Of a stretch of 64,000 nt of DNA, positions 52,123-60,436 are shown piece by piece. This DNA is from DASUVM01 sp963704675 (GTDB lineage Bacteria > Patescibacteriota > Saccharimonadia > Saccharimonadales > Saccharimonadaceae): NCBI GenBank assembly GCA_963704675.1, contig OY969928.1:620001-684000 (forward strand). Reading direction: 5' to 3'. The translations under genes were made by a program, and so were the position numbers. A model generated the notes under the pieces. It was not told the DNA's origin. It was given only the letters and a program-made list of their open reading frames with translations, and searched no databases. The stretch's first letter is position 1; each line of letters begins with the position of its first letter.

Positions 52123-54228
52123 TTACGCGCCGACTTCGTGTTCGACTGGTTTTTCGTGACGCTGATAGAGCGGTTTGCGGCGTAAGGCTGGCGATGGGCG
52201 TGTATCACCCGCTACAACCGGTGCAGCTTGTGGCACAATTTCGTTAACAACTGGAATAACAATTGGTGTGCGGCGAGTTTGGTCATAAAGAATATGTGTA
52301 ATATCATCTTTAATTTCTTTTTTAACAATATCAAGGTCAACTTTGCGTGCAGCGCCAAAGCTGCGAGCAACTTTTTGTTTCAAATATTGGCGAATCAAGC
52401 CCATTAATTCTTCGGAGTCACGCAAATAAATAAACCCTCGGCTAATAATATCGGGGCTTGTGAGCAGCCGCCCGCTTTGCTTGTGTACCGTTAAGATAAC
52501 AACAAACATGCCTTCGCTAGCCATGTGCACACGATCTTTTAAGACCACCTCAGTAACAATCGCGCCTGAATCGTCATACATAACACCACCAACTGGCACC
52601 CGGCCAATTTTCTGGGCCGTACCCTCATGCGTAAATTGCACGACATCGCCAGCGTCACACACAAAGATACGGTCTTTGCTGATACCGCATTCTTTTTCAG
52701 CTAGCTCAGCATTATGCACCAACATATGGAACTCACCATGAATTGGCAGATAGTATTTAGGGTTAATTATATTAATAAGTTTAACGTGATCATCATAATA
52801 ACCGTGACCCGAGAGGTGAATACGGCCAACGCCGTAGAGATGGGTCTTCTTATCTTGAATAACATCACCGCCTTCACGCATCAACCCATCAACAGTTCGA
52901 ACAACATATTTATCGTTGCCCGGCACAACGCTTGAGCTGAACACAACGACATCCGTGCTCTTAATTTTCAAATGCTTATGAGCACCAGTGGCCATACGAT
53001 TCAAAACAGCGTTAAATTCACCTTGGCTACCCGTACAAATAACGACTGCTTTGCCATCAGGGTATTTTATCAAATCTTCCATTTTTACCACGACATCTTT
53101 TGGCACCTTAATGGTGCCGGTGCGCAACGCAACTTCCATATTCTGTAACATGCTATAACCGGCAATGGCCACTTTGCGGCCACGTACTTTTGCTTCTTCA
53201 AGAATAATCTGAATACGGTGAATCTGACTTGAGAAGGTTGAAACCAGCACCCGGCTTTCAGAGTAATTATCCATGATCTGACCAATGCTCTGTTTAATGT
53301 CGTACTCACCATGCTGGTGCGTACCGGCATCTTCACAGTTGGTACTTTCATTCATCATCAGCAAAATACCTTCTTTGCTGGCAATTTCGCTGAGACGTTC
53401 AAGATCAAACTTCACACCATCAATCGGGTTTTCTTCAAAACGCCAGTCACCAGTATTCAATAACACGCCAATTGGGGTGCGAATCACAACTGCTGAAGCA
53501 TCTGGGATCGAGTGACAAACCCTCACCAATTCAACGCCAAAGCTGTCGCCAATTTGTACGCGATCATGCGCTTCAGGGTTCATCTCAATATACTTTGGCT
53601 GGAAGTTATCGGTTGACTCTTCCATGATGCGCTGCACCATCGCCAGCGTAAAGCGACTACCATACACCGGTGCATCAAGCTGTGCCAAAAGATGACGAGC
53701 AGCGCCAATATGATCAAGGTGACCGTGCGTAAAGACAATACCACGAATTTTATGCTTGTTTTCAAGCAAATAAGTAATGTCAGGCACGATGTAATTAATG
53801 CCAGGATAATCAGAGCCCGGGAATAAAAAGCCCATATCAATGATGATAATGTCATTATCATATTCAATGGCCATCATGTTTTTGCCGATACCCATTTCGC
53901 CAAGACCGCCAATAGGAATGACCTTAAGGCTTGGCAAACCCTTACCGCTTGCCTGTTGCATGCGCTTTTTTGCTTCAGTGTTCCAAATAAACTGTTTGCC
54001 ATCAGAGCCATTAAATTTCGATTTATTAACCGGTACACTAATAAGGTGCTGGCTGGCAGTCAGGTTAACGTTTTCGCTAACGCGTCGCGTCGCACGTTGA
54101 ACTTCACCACGCCGGGTTTGAGTACGTGCAAGCACCGAGTTCTGCTGTTGGTTTTTATTATTTTCTTTATAGCCAGGTCGCTTGCTTACATCATCTGCTT
54201 GCGGCTTTGCTATTCTTCTTTGTCCCAT
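52123..54228 (-). CDS. rnj: Ribonuclease J
   Basis: RNase J is a 5'-3' exonuclease and endonuclease that replaces RNase E in many lineages. The 701-residue protein has a long basic, disordered N-terminal extension (about 105 residues), then the MBL/beta-CASP core with FTHGHLDHIGA near residue 175, GDWRFEENPID, ESTNCEDAGTH, and STFSSQIHRI, and a C-terminal domain. The N-terminal extension resembles actinobacterial RNase J. A GGAG site and a structured leader precede it. Confidence 0.94.
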   Translation of the reverse strand: MGQRRIAKPQADDVSKRPGYKENNKNQQQNSVLARTQTRRGEVQRATRRVSENVNLTASQHLISVPVNKSKFNGSDGKQFIWNTEAKKRMQQASGKGLPSLKVIPIGGLGEMGIGKNMMAIEYDNDIIIIDMGFLFPGSDYPGINYIVPDITYLLENKHKIRGIVFTHGHLDHIGAARHLLAQLDAPVYGSRFTLAMVQRIMEESTDNFQPKYIEMNPEAHDRVQIGDSFGVELVRVCHSIPDASAVVIRTPIGVLLNTGDWRFEENPIDGVKFDLERLSEIASKEGILLMMNESTNCEDAGTHQHGEYDIKQSIGQIMDNYSESRVLVSTFSSQIHRIQIILEEAKVRGRKVAIAGYSMLQNMEVALRTGTIKVPKDVVVKMEDLIKYPDGKAVVICTGSQGEFNAVLNRMATGAHKHLKIKSTDVVVFSSSVVPGNDKYVVRTVDGLMREGGDVIQDKKTHLYGVGRIHLSGHGYYDDHVKLINIINPKYYLPIHGEFHMLVHNAELAEKECGISKDRIFVCDAGDVVQFTHEGTAQKIGRVPVGGVMYDDSGAIVTEVVLKDRVHMASEGMFVVILTVHKQSGRLLTSPDIISRGFIYLRDSEELMGLIRQYLKQKVARSFGAARKVDLDIVKKEIKDDITHILYDQTRRTPIVIPVVNEIVPQAAPVVAGDTRPSPALRRKPLYQRHEKPVEHEVGA

Positions 54229-54239
54229 ATATGTTTATC

Positions 54240-54360
54240 TCCTTCTTTGGGAGGCCCGTCTGAACGGCACATTTTGGGCGAAAGGCTGTGCTCCGTGCTC
54301 AGCGTACCATTTGTACGGCTGCGCGCGGTGCTTCGCCTTTCATCCCAAACTGCACTCGTT
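54240..54360 (-). promoter_or_regulatory. Structured 5' leader of rnj
   Basis: The 160-nt gap before rnj folds on the minus strand: TTTGGG (54273-54278) with CCCAAA (54344-54349), then GAAAGGC (54280-54286) with GCCTTTC (54335-54341), enclosing a CGTAC/GTACG hairpin (54303-54317). A branched leader just before an RNase gene suggests autoregulation. Confidence 0.45.
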
Positions 54361-54388
54361 CATACGAACCTTGTTTACCACATACTTG

Positions 54389-54979
54389 TTAATTACTATT
54401 TTTCTTCGCAAGTTCCACAATTTTTGGAATTCTTTCGAAATCGTCCAGTAGTGTTTGGCGCATATTGCCGTTATAAAGGGCTGCTGCCGGGTGAAACAGC
54501 GGCACAATTACTACTTTTCTCTCACCAAACTGAATCCGCTTTGGCTCACCATGAATCTGACTAATCTTCATGCCAGGCAAGAAATATTCCATGCTATGAC
54601 GGCCAAGGGTCACAATAATGAGCGGCTCAATCACGTCGAGCTGTCGGATGAGAAACGGCCAAAACGCCTTTTTCTCATCTGGCAGCGGGTCACGATTGTT
54701 TGGTGGACGATACTTAACGATGTTTGTAATGTAAATATCTTGCCGATCCAGCCCGATGCTCGCCAACATTTCGTTTAAAAACTTGCCAGCGGCACCAACA
54801 AACGGCAAGCCCTGTTCATCTTCATTCTTGCCGGGTGCTTCACCAATAAACACAATCTCGGCATTCACATTGCCATCACCCATTACTAAATTTGTCGCAG
54901 ACTTGGCAAGCTCCGGACAAATATTTTGTTCCAGAATAGCTTTCTTAATTGCATCAAGCAGTGCTTGCTTTTGTTTCAT
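54389..54979 (-). CDS. Uracil-DNA glycosylase, type 4-like, without the Fe-S cysteines
   Basis: The start is ATG 54979 (MKQKQALLDAI) with GAGGG upstream. The 196-residue enzyme has GEAPGKNEDEQGLPFVGAAGKFL (motif A), NIVKYRPPNNRDPLP, and HPAAALY (motif B), so it removes uracil from DNA. Type-4 enzymes carry four Cys for a 4Fe-4S cluster; here only the one in ICPELA remains, with Tyr in KYRPP and Phe in AFWPF. The cluster is therefore almost surely lost. Confidence 0.85.
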   Translation of the reverse strand: MKQKQALLDAIKKAILEQNICPELAKSATNLVMGDGNVNAEIVFIGEAPGKNEDEQGLPFVGAAGKFLNEMLASIGLDRQDIYITNIVKYRPPNNRDPLPDEKKAFWPFLIRQLDVIEPLIIVTLGRHSMEYFLPGMKISQIHGEPKRIQFGERKVVIVPLFHPAAALYNGNMRQTLLDDFERIPKIVELAKKNSN

Positions 54980-55154
54980 TGACCCTCTAAAAGGTGTTAG
55001 GTGATACCACAAGATCGTTAAGCTGCTTAGAGTATAGCATAGTTTACTATATTCTCCTATACGAGAATGCTCATCTAGCTAGCGCGATAACGACCAACTA
55101 TACCTAACAGTGCACATATTCAATGACTTACAGAGAGTCATCGCCTGGCAAGTA

Positions 55155-55247
55155 TTGACTGATAGTTGTTCGGGTTGTATAGTAATACAATTACAGCTGG
55201 TAGCTGCGTGGCAAGCTTCACCGATTTGGTGAAGATTTTTACGCAGC
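55155..55247 (+). promoter_or_regulatory. Promoter and two-tier leader hairpin of the 55309 gene
   Basis: TTGACT (55155-55160), 17 nt, TATAGT (55178-55183). The leader contains CTTCACC-GATTT-GGTGAAG followed by ATTTTT, enclosed by GCTGCGT (55204-55210)/ACGCAGC (55241-55247). The inner part looks like an intrinsic terminator; the outer stem would hold it. The 330-nt gap between the UDG and this gene otherwise holds only AT-rich sequence. Confidence 0.55.
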
Positions 55248-55249
55248 TT

Positions 55250-55890
55250 CTCGCTGTCGCACAGCAAGTATTCGACCAGGAGCAAGGCCCGAGATAAGGA
55301 GATCACCCATGCGGGTTCGATTCTACGTCAGCATGGACAAAACCGGCTTCGAGAACGACGAAAACGACCCAGTCTACAAGATCATCCAGCGGATTCGCAA
55401 CGATTTTGCCGCAAGAGAGGCAAGCTCGCACTACAGCTCAGAGCCGGTTCGCATCCAGGGCGTCGGCTTCTTCCAGAACGAGGAAGGAACGTATGCCGAG
55501 TTCGAGCACTTCTTGTTCGGCCTTCCAACTGCCATTGTCGACGAGCTCTACTTGAGCGTTCGCCGTGTCGAAATCCATGAGGAGTTTCCGCTGCCAAGCA
55601 GTGGCTTCTCGAAAGCGACCTTCACGATGCCCCAGGGGGACTACGAACACAATGGCGCCGAGGCCATCGTCTACGAAGCTCCAACTGCGGGCGGCGTATC
55701 GCGTCAGATTCGCGTTCGGGTAGTCGCTGAGACTCTCGACAAGGCTGTCGAACTCTTCAACCTCATTCGCGAGGGCGAGGGCGAGCCGGTTCGCCACTGG
55801 ATTGATCAGCCGAAGAAGAACGAGCAGAACGACGCGGTCCCCAGCGAGCAGCCGACATGACCACATAGTTTTCCGCTGTGCGACAGCGAG
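55250..55890. repeat. 16-nt perfect inverted repeats flanking the 55309 gene
   Basis: CTCGCTGTCGCACAGC (55250-55265, in the leader) has its exact reverse complement at 55875-55890, just after the stop codon. The two arms would pair in the mRNA, closing leader to tail. Confidence 0.7.
55309..55860 (+). CDS. GC3-rich orphan protein, 183 residues, unknown
   Basis: I do not recognise this protein. It begins MRVRFYVSMDKTGFENDENDP, is soluble, acidic and appears alpha/beta, with a conserved-looking ADELYLSVRRVEIHEEFPLPS-type strand pair and a polar tail (DQPKKNEQNDAVPSEQ). AAGGAG precedes ATG. Most codons end in G/C, in contrast to UDG and rnj. It stands alone between a near-consensus promoter and a strong terminator. 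Confidence 0.65.
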   Translation: MRVRFYVSMDKTGFENDENDPVYKIIQRIRNDFAAREASSHYSSEPVRIQGVGFFQNEEGTYAEFEHFLFGLPTAIVDELYLSVRRVEIHEEFPLPSSGFSKATFTMPQGDYEHNGAEAIVYEAPTAGGVSRQIRVRVVAETLDKAVELFNLIREGEGEPVRHWIDQPKKNEQNDAVPSEQPT

Positions 55891-55898
55891 AGCAAAAT

Positions 55899-55937
55899 GG
55901 CGGGTGACCTACGGGTTACCCGCCTGCTTTCGTTTTT
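55899..55937 (+). terminator. Terminator of the 55309 gene
   Basis: GGCGGGTGACC (55899-55909) pairs with GGGTTACCCGCC (55913-55924); TGCTTTCGTTTTT follows. Confidence 0.8.
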
Positions 55938-55989
55938 GATCCTTTTCTTCTCCTATAGCTTCATGTATGACATGAAAATATAGGGGAAT

Positions 55990-56024
55990 GCCCGTGCGTT
56001 CTGAAAATGTGAGAACACACGGGC
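55990..56024 (-). terminator. Terminator hairpin of the 56061 gene
   Basis: GCCCGTGCGTTCT (55990-56002) pairs with AGAACACACGGGC (56012-56024). On the minus strand it follows a smaller CCGGG/CCCGG hairpin after the stop. Confidence 0.6.
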
Positions 56025-56060
56025 CAGCCGGGGGTTGCCCGGCGAACTTGAAATTCCCTG

Positions 56061-57146
56061 TTAGCGAGCAGGAAGGTTGCGCAGTTGCGCCGCCAGAGCT
56101 TCGCCTTGGAAACCTTCGGCAGACTTCTGTTCACCTTCGATACGAATCCACCACTTGAGGTGGTCGTGTGGCAGCGCAGGCAAGAGACTGCCTTCTGCGA
56201 CAGCGGCGATCAGCGCTCGCTTCCTTGCCTTCGCTTCTTCCCTGTCCTTCAACTTGGGGTTAAAAGCACTAAGAGGAATGACCACGCAAGCAGCAGCTTG
56301 CCGCTGCTCACCCTCGCCCTTGTAAGCGTAGTTGACCTTCAACTTCGGGTCAGCTTCGTTCTTCGGTGCCACGAGGCCATCAGGATACGGGATCTCCAGG
56401 GGTGCCCAGTCAATCTCCTCGTCACTTTCGGAGACAGCCGCGAAGTCCTCAAGCTTGAGATGCAAGTCAACGTCGCAGAACTCAGCGAGAGTCGTCACCT
56501 TGGCGGCCTTGAGTTTTTCTCGGTAGAACTCTTCGAGCGAAGGAACCTCCACGTACTCACCCGCACCGCGAAGCACAAGCAGCTCCAATTGCTCCAGCAC
56601 GTCACGGTTGTGCGAGTGCAGACTCCACCCGCCCAACCTTTCGGCCAGAAGCTCTTCCAGGATGAGCTCCAGCGGATCGCTTATAGTGATGCGTTCAAAT
56701 TCGGTGCACACCGCCTGTACCGCTTTTTTGATTGAAGCAAGCACGGTGGCATGTCTACTATACGAGTTATGGAGCCTTTCGTATGCCTTTTGGATTAGCG
56801 CATTGAGGTCGGCAGTCGGGAGTATGTTGACAAGTTTGTCTCGCTCCATCGAAAGCCGCCGCAACTCCTCTCTTGCATGGAGATTAACTAGAGCAGATGA
56901 AGCGTGTTCTAGACTAAGAATTCGCTGCCTTGATCCGCCACGCGTGGTAACATAAATGTCTCCCCGTGTCGCCGCTTTTATCTCAGGCCAAGTCAACAGT
57001 CTACCTTCAGCCTCGGGCATTAGCTCGAGGTTCGCAAACAGATAGCCCCGACTAGTAGCATCATACTTTACCACACCGCACATCACACCATCAACGATGA
57101 TGTCTTCGTCGGCGGGCATGGTGATCTGGGGCTCGGTGAAGCTCAT
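56061..57146 (-). CDS. GC3-rich orphan protein, 361 residues, unknown
   Basis: I do not recognise it. The protein is soluble and mixed: an N-terminal beta-rich part (DIIVDGVMCGVVKYDATSRGYLFANLEL), a long helical middle (about residues 90-260), and a C-terminal part with AACVVIPLSAFNPKLKDREEAKARKRALIAA and a WWIRIEGEQ strand. No signal peptide, membrane helix or catalytic signature. G/C-ending codons and a solitary position with a large leader hairpin place it in the acquired set. It is convergent with the 55309 gene. Confidence 0.65.
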   Translation of the reverse strand: MSFTEPQITMPADEDIIVDGVMCGVVKYDATSRGYLFANLELMPEAEGRLLTWPEIKAATRGDIYVTTRGGSRQRILSLEHASSALVNLHAREELRRLSMERDKLVNILPTADLNALIQKAYERLHNSYSRHATVLASIKKAVQAVCTEFERITISDPLELILEELLAERLGGWSLHSHNRDVLEQLELLVLRGAGEYVEVPSLEEFYREKLKAAKVTTLAEFCDVDLHLKLEDFAAVSESDEEIDWAPLEIPYPDGLVAPKNEADPKLKVNYAYKGEGEQRQAAACVVIPLSAFNPKLKDREEAKARKRALIAAVAEGSLLPALPHDHLKWWIRIEGEQKSAEGFQGEALAAQLRNLPAR

Positions 57147-57197
57147 GAGGTCGCCTCTTTCGGCAGTTGTAGGGTAATTTCAAGTTCAACCGCATAT

Positions 57198-57237
57198 ACG
57201 CGGGGATCTTTTTTAAAGCTCAAAAGAAATCTCCACG
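57198..57237 (-). promoter_or_regulatory. Long leader hairpin of the 56061-57146 gene
   Basis: On the minus strand ACGTGGAGATTTCTTTT pairs with AAAAAAGATCCCCGCGT over 15 of 17 positions with a 7-nt loop. TATAAT boxes lie further upstream. The hairpin is about 50 nt before the start codon. Confidence 0.55.
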
Positions 57238-57358
57238 TATATACTTGTGTAAAAATACAATTCAAATGAATCTTACATATTATAACATATGCGAATGCTA
57301 AAGTAAATTTAGAGCTATCCGTTTTACTACGAGATTAACTTGATTTATAATCTACCAA

Positions 57359-59479
57359 TTAATCTTGTTTCGCTTCTTTCATACTAAGGTTGAGGCGACC
57401 TTGGTCGTCAATAGCAACTAATTTCACACGGACCTTATCGCCTTCTTTCACAACATCGCTCACCTTTTCAACCCGCTGGTCAGACATTTGTGAAATGTGC
57501 ACTAAGCCGTCGCGGCCAGGCATAATATTCACAAAAGCGCCGAACTCCATTAGTTTTACCACAATACCATCGTAAACTTTGCCAACTTCGGGCTCAGCCA
57601 CGATCGCTTGAATCATTTGTATAGCTGCGGTAATGCTCTTGGTATCAATCGCCGAAACAGTTACCAGGCCGTCATCTTTAATATCAATTTCAGCACCGGT
57701 ATCGGCGATGATCTTGTTGATCATCTCGCCGCCTTTACCAATTACTTCGCGGATTTTCTCAGGCTTAATCATTAGTTTTTCAATACGCGGAGCGTAAGGA
57801 CTTAGCTGTTCGCGCGGTGCGCTCAAGGTTTCAAGCATGTGTTGCAAAATGTGCGCCCGGCCGGTTTTGCCCTGCATTAAGGCTTGACGCAAAATGTCCA
57901 CCGGTAAACCATGCACCTTCATATCCATTTGGAGCGCTGTAATGCCCTTTTCAGTGCCAGCAACTTTGAAATCCATATCACCGGCAAAATCTTCGGCATC
58001 GGCAATATCACTCATAACATAAGGCGTGTCGCCATCCATCATGAGGCCCATAGCAATGCCCGACACTGGAGCTTTCAATGGTACACCAGCATCCATTAGT
58101 GCTAAACAGCTCGAGCAGGCCGCAGCCATTGAGGTTGAGCCATTCTGGCTCATAATCTCAGTGACACTACGAATGGTGTACGGAAAGTCTTCAATTGATG
58201 GCAATACATTAAGTAATGCCCGTTCGGCGAGATAACCATGACCAATCTCGCGACGACCCGCTGAACCAAGGCGGCGTACTTCGCCCACTGTATAACCAGG
58301 CGCGTTGTAATGGTGCATGTAACGCCGTTCGAAGTCGTTTTGCTCCATGGTATCTACCATCTGCGCATAGCTTAAAGGTGCGAGCGTCACAACGTTCATG
58401 CCCTGCGTAACTCCACGGGTGAATAAGCTTGAACCGTGCGTGCGTGGCAAAATACCAACTTCGCTTGAAAGCGGGCGAATTTCATCAAGCTTGCGGCCAT
58501 CGGGGCGCAGGCCCTTTTCGACAATACCGCGGCGCACGTCTTTATGTAGCGCCGTAGTAAAAGCTTCGTCATATTCGCCGCGCAGCAGCTCGTATTCTTC
58601 ACCAACACTCTCAGCCATGACTTCATGGAATTCACCACGCAAAATCGTGATCATTTCATTGCGCTCTGGGTACGGACGTCGCAGATCTTCACTGAGTTTG
58701 TCGGCCATCCAAGCGTCAACAGATGTTTGAATCTCTTCATTGGGCAATACAAGTTCATATTCAAGAGCTTCGACACCGATTTTTTCAGTCAGTTCTTTTT
58801 GCACGGCAATAGCTGGCTGGAAGGTTTCATGCGCCCAAGCAAGTGCATCAGCTACCACATCTTCGGCAACTTCTTTAGCACCAGCCTCAACCATAGTGAT
58901 ACCACTCTCAATACCAGCAACTACTAAATCAAGCTCACTTTGTTCAATTTCTTCAGGGCTGGCAAACGCTTTGAACTCGCCATTTACTCGCGAAATGCGA
59001 AGCCCAGCTACTGGGCCGTCAAATGGCGCACCCGTTAATGTCAACGCGGCGCTCGCAGCGATCATCGCTACCATATCTGGCCGGAAGTTCGGGTCCATTG
59101 AAAGCACTGTTGCGACCACCTGCACTTCTTGACGATAGCCTTTTGGAAAGAGTGGTCGAATTGGCCGGTCAATAATACGACCAATAAGAATCGCTTCGTC
59201 ACTCGGGCGACCTTCACGTTTAATAAAACGTGAGCCACTAATCTTACCGGCTGCATAAAACTTTTCTTCGTAATCAACACTGAGCGGGAAGTAATCCATA
59301 CCACTAATTGGCTTGTTACCAACCATAGCCGTTCCAAGCACAACAGTGTCGCCATAGCGCACCAATACGCTCGCGGTAGTGCGAAAACCAACTCGCCCAA
59401 CTTCTAGGGTAAGCGGCTTGCCGCATAACTCGACTTCAACTTTAATAATATCTTTACCGAATGGGTTAATGGTGCCCAT
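57359..59479 (-). CDS. pnp: Polyribonucleotide nucleotidyltransferase
   Basis: PNPase degrades RNA 3'-5' with phosphate. The 706-residue protein has two RNase PH domains (GRVGFRTTASVLVRYGDTVVLGTAM and RTHGSSLFTRGVTQGMNVVTL, with the DMDFKVAGTEKGITALQMDMK active site), a KH domain (IREVIGKGGEMINKIIADTGAEIDI) and an S1 domain (GKVYDGIVVKLMEFGAFVNIMPGRDGLVHISQMS). Full length for the family; a strong AAGGAG site. Confidence 0.97.
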   Translation of the reverse strand: MGTINPFGKDIIKVEVELCGKPLTLEVGRVGFRTTASVLVRYGDTVVLGTAMVGNKPISGMDYFPLSVDYEEKFYAAGKISGSRFIKREGRPSDEAILIGRIIDRPIRPLFPKGYRQEVQVVATVLSMDPNFRPDMVAMIAASAALTLTGAPFDGPVAGLRISRVNGEFKAFASPEEIEQSELDLVVAGIESGITMVEAGAKEVAEDVVADALAWAHETFQPAIAVQKELTEKIGVEALEYELVLPNEEIQTSVDAWMADKLSEDLRRPYPERNEMITILRGEFHEVMAESVGEEYELLRGEYDEAFTTALHKDVRRGIVEKGLRPDGRKLDEIRPLSSEVGILPRTHGSSLFTRGVTQGMNVVTLAPLSYAQMVDTMEQNDFERRYMHHYNAPGYTVGEVRRLGSAGRREIGHGYLAERALLNVLPSIEDFPYTIRSVTEIMSQNGSTSMAAACSSCLALMDAGVPLKAPVSGIAMGLMMDGDTPYVMSDIADAEDFAGDMDFKVAGTEKGITALQMDMKVHGLPVDILRQALMQGKTGRAHILQHMLETLSAPREQLSPYAPRIEKLMIKPEKIREVIGKGGEMINKIIADTGAEIDIKDDGLVTVSAIDTKSITAAIQMIQAIVAEPEVGKVYDGIVVKLMEFGAFVNIMPGRDGLVHISQMSDQRVEKVSDVVKEGDKVRVKLVAIDDQGRLNLSMKEAKQD

Positions 59480-59620
59480 ATTTACTCCTTATTACTCGTT
59501 TATGAGCGGATAAGTAACGGGTATAACGCTTCTATTGAAAAACGTTATGTCCACCACTTACACCACTCCGTGAGCCAACGCCATTATAACGCATTTTTGA
59601 GCATCGTGATAGTGAAGGTA

Positions 59621-59649
59621 TTGACACTTTTAATCTAACATTATATTAT
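59621..59649 (+). promoter_or_regulatory. Near-consensus promoter of the WhiB-like gene
   Basis: TTGACA (59621-59626), a 17-nt spacer and TATTAT (59644-59649); predicted start near 59656. Confidence 0.7.
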
Positions 59650-59697
59650 ATCTACCTGGTACACCTCAACCGGTCCCAAACCTCTGGAGGTAATGAC

Positions 59698-59952
59698 ATG
59701 GACTGGCGTTACAACAGTGCCTGCCGCGACGAGGACCCGGATCTGTTCTTTCCCGTGGGAACGAGCGGTCCGGCCATTTTGCAGACGGCGCAGGCCAAGT
59801 CGGTCTGCCACCGCTGCACCGTCGCGTCAGACTGCCTGACCTGGGCGCTGCAGAGCGGCCAGGACAGCGGCGTCTGGGGCGGCATGAGTGAGGACGAGCG
59901 TCGCGCGCTCAAGCGGCGCAACGCGCGCGTTCGCACTCGCAGCAACGTCTGA
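59698..59952 (+). CDS. WhiB-family Fe-S transcription regulator
   Basis: The 84-residue protein has Cys9, Cys37, Cys40 and Cys46 in the C-x27-C-x2-C-x5-C pattern (ACRDEDPDLFFP; VCHRCTVASDC), then the GVWGG turn (58-62) and a basic C-terminal tail (LKRRNARVRTRS), all diagnostic of WhiB-like 4Fe-4S proteins that bind sigma factor and DNA. TGGAGG precedes ATG. WhiB proteins are otherwise characteristic of Actinobacteria and their phages. Nearly every codon ends in G/C, unlike pnp and rpsO on either side. Confidence 0.93.
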   Translation: MDWRYNSACRDEDPDLFFPVGTSGPAILQTAQAKSVCHRCTVASDCLTWALQSGQDSGVWGGMSEDERRALKRRNARVRTRSNV

Positions 59953-60009
59953 TCACTGGGTGCGACCCGCTTGGCACACGCCACGCTTTCGCACCCATCA
60001 GTACCACCC

Positions 60010-60049
60010 GGGTTCGGAAGCTCCACTACTGGAGCTTCCGAACCCTTTT
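60010..60049 (+). terminator. Strong terminator of the WhiB-like gene
   Basis: GGGTTCGGAAGCTCC (60010-60024) pairs perfectly over 15 bp with 60031-60045, followed by TTTT. A second GGGTGCG/CGCACCC stem (59958-59996) precedes it. Confidence 0.88.
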
Positions 60050-60124
60050 CGATTTTAAACGAAAGTATCTTAATAAAAAATAACCCCCGAAACAGGAGCT
60101 ATTCTTAGAAGATTACTTTAGTTA

Positions 60125-60391
60125 TTACTTACGCAGGCCAAGCTTTGCCACTGTCGCCTTGTATGTTTCAAAATCGGTTTTTTCGAGGTAGCGTAAAAGC
60201 TTCCTACGACGACCGACCATTTGTAGTAACCCACGGCGAGCCATAAAGTCATGCTTATTAACTTTTAAGTGTTCGGTAATTTCTTTAATGCGGGCTGTTA
60301 AAACAGCAATTTGCACCTCAGGAGAACCGACATCACCTTCATGGCGCTGGTTATCTGCAATAACCTTTGTTTTTACATCTTGTGCAATCAT
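60125..60391 (-). CDS. rpsO: 30S ribosomal protein uS15
   Basis: The 88-residue protein has HEGDVGSPEVQIAVLTARI, LKVNKHDFMARRGLLQMVGRRRKLL and a final YLEK segment, the standard uS15 sequence. Promoter TTGCCA (60424-60429)-17-TACTAT (60401-60406) puts the -10 box 9 nt before ATG, so the mRNA is nearly leaderless. Convergent with the WhiB-like gene. Confidence 0.96.
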   Translation of the reverse strand: MIAQDVKTKVIADNQRHEGDVGSPEVQIAVLTARIKEITEHLKVNKHDFMARRGLLQMVGRRRKLLRYLEKTDFETYKATVAKLGLRK

Positions 60392-60436
60392 ATCTCAGAG
60401 ATAGTAACAGATGACGAACCCTTTGGCAAGCGTTGC

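Noticed and set aside
56085..56735. 216-codon plus-strand open frame
   Set aside because: Antisense to the 361-residue orphan gene; the minus strand has start context, leader hairpin and terminator.
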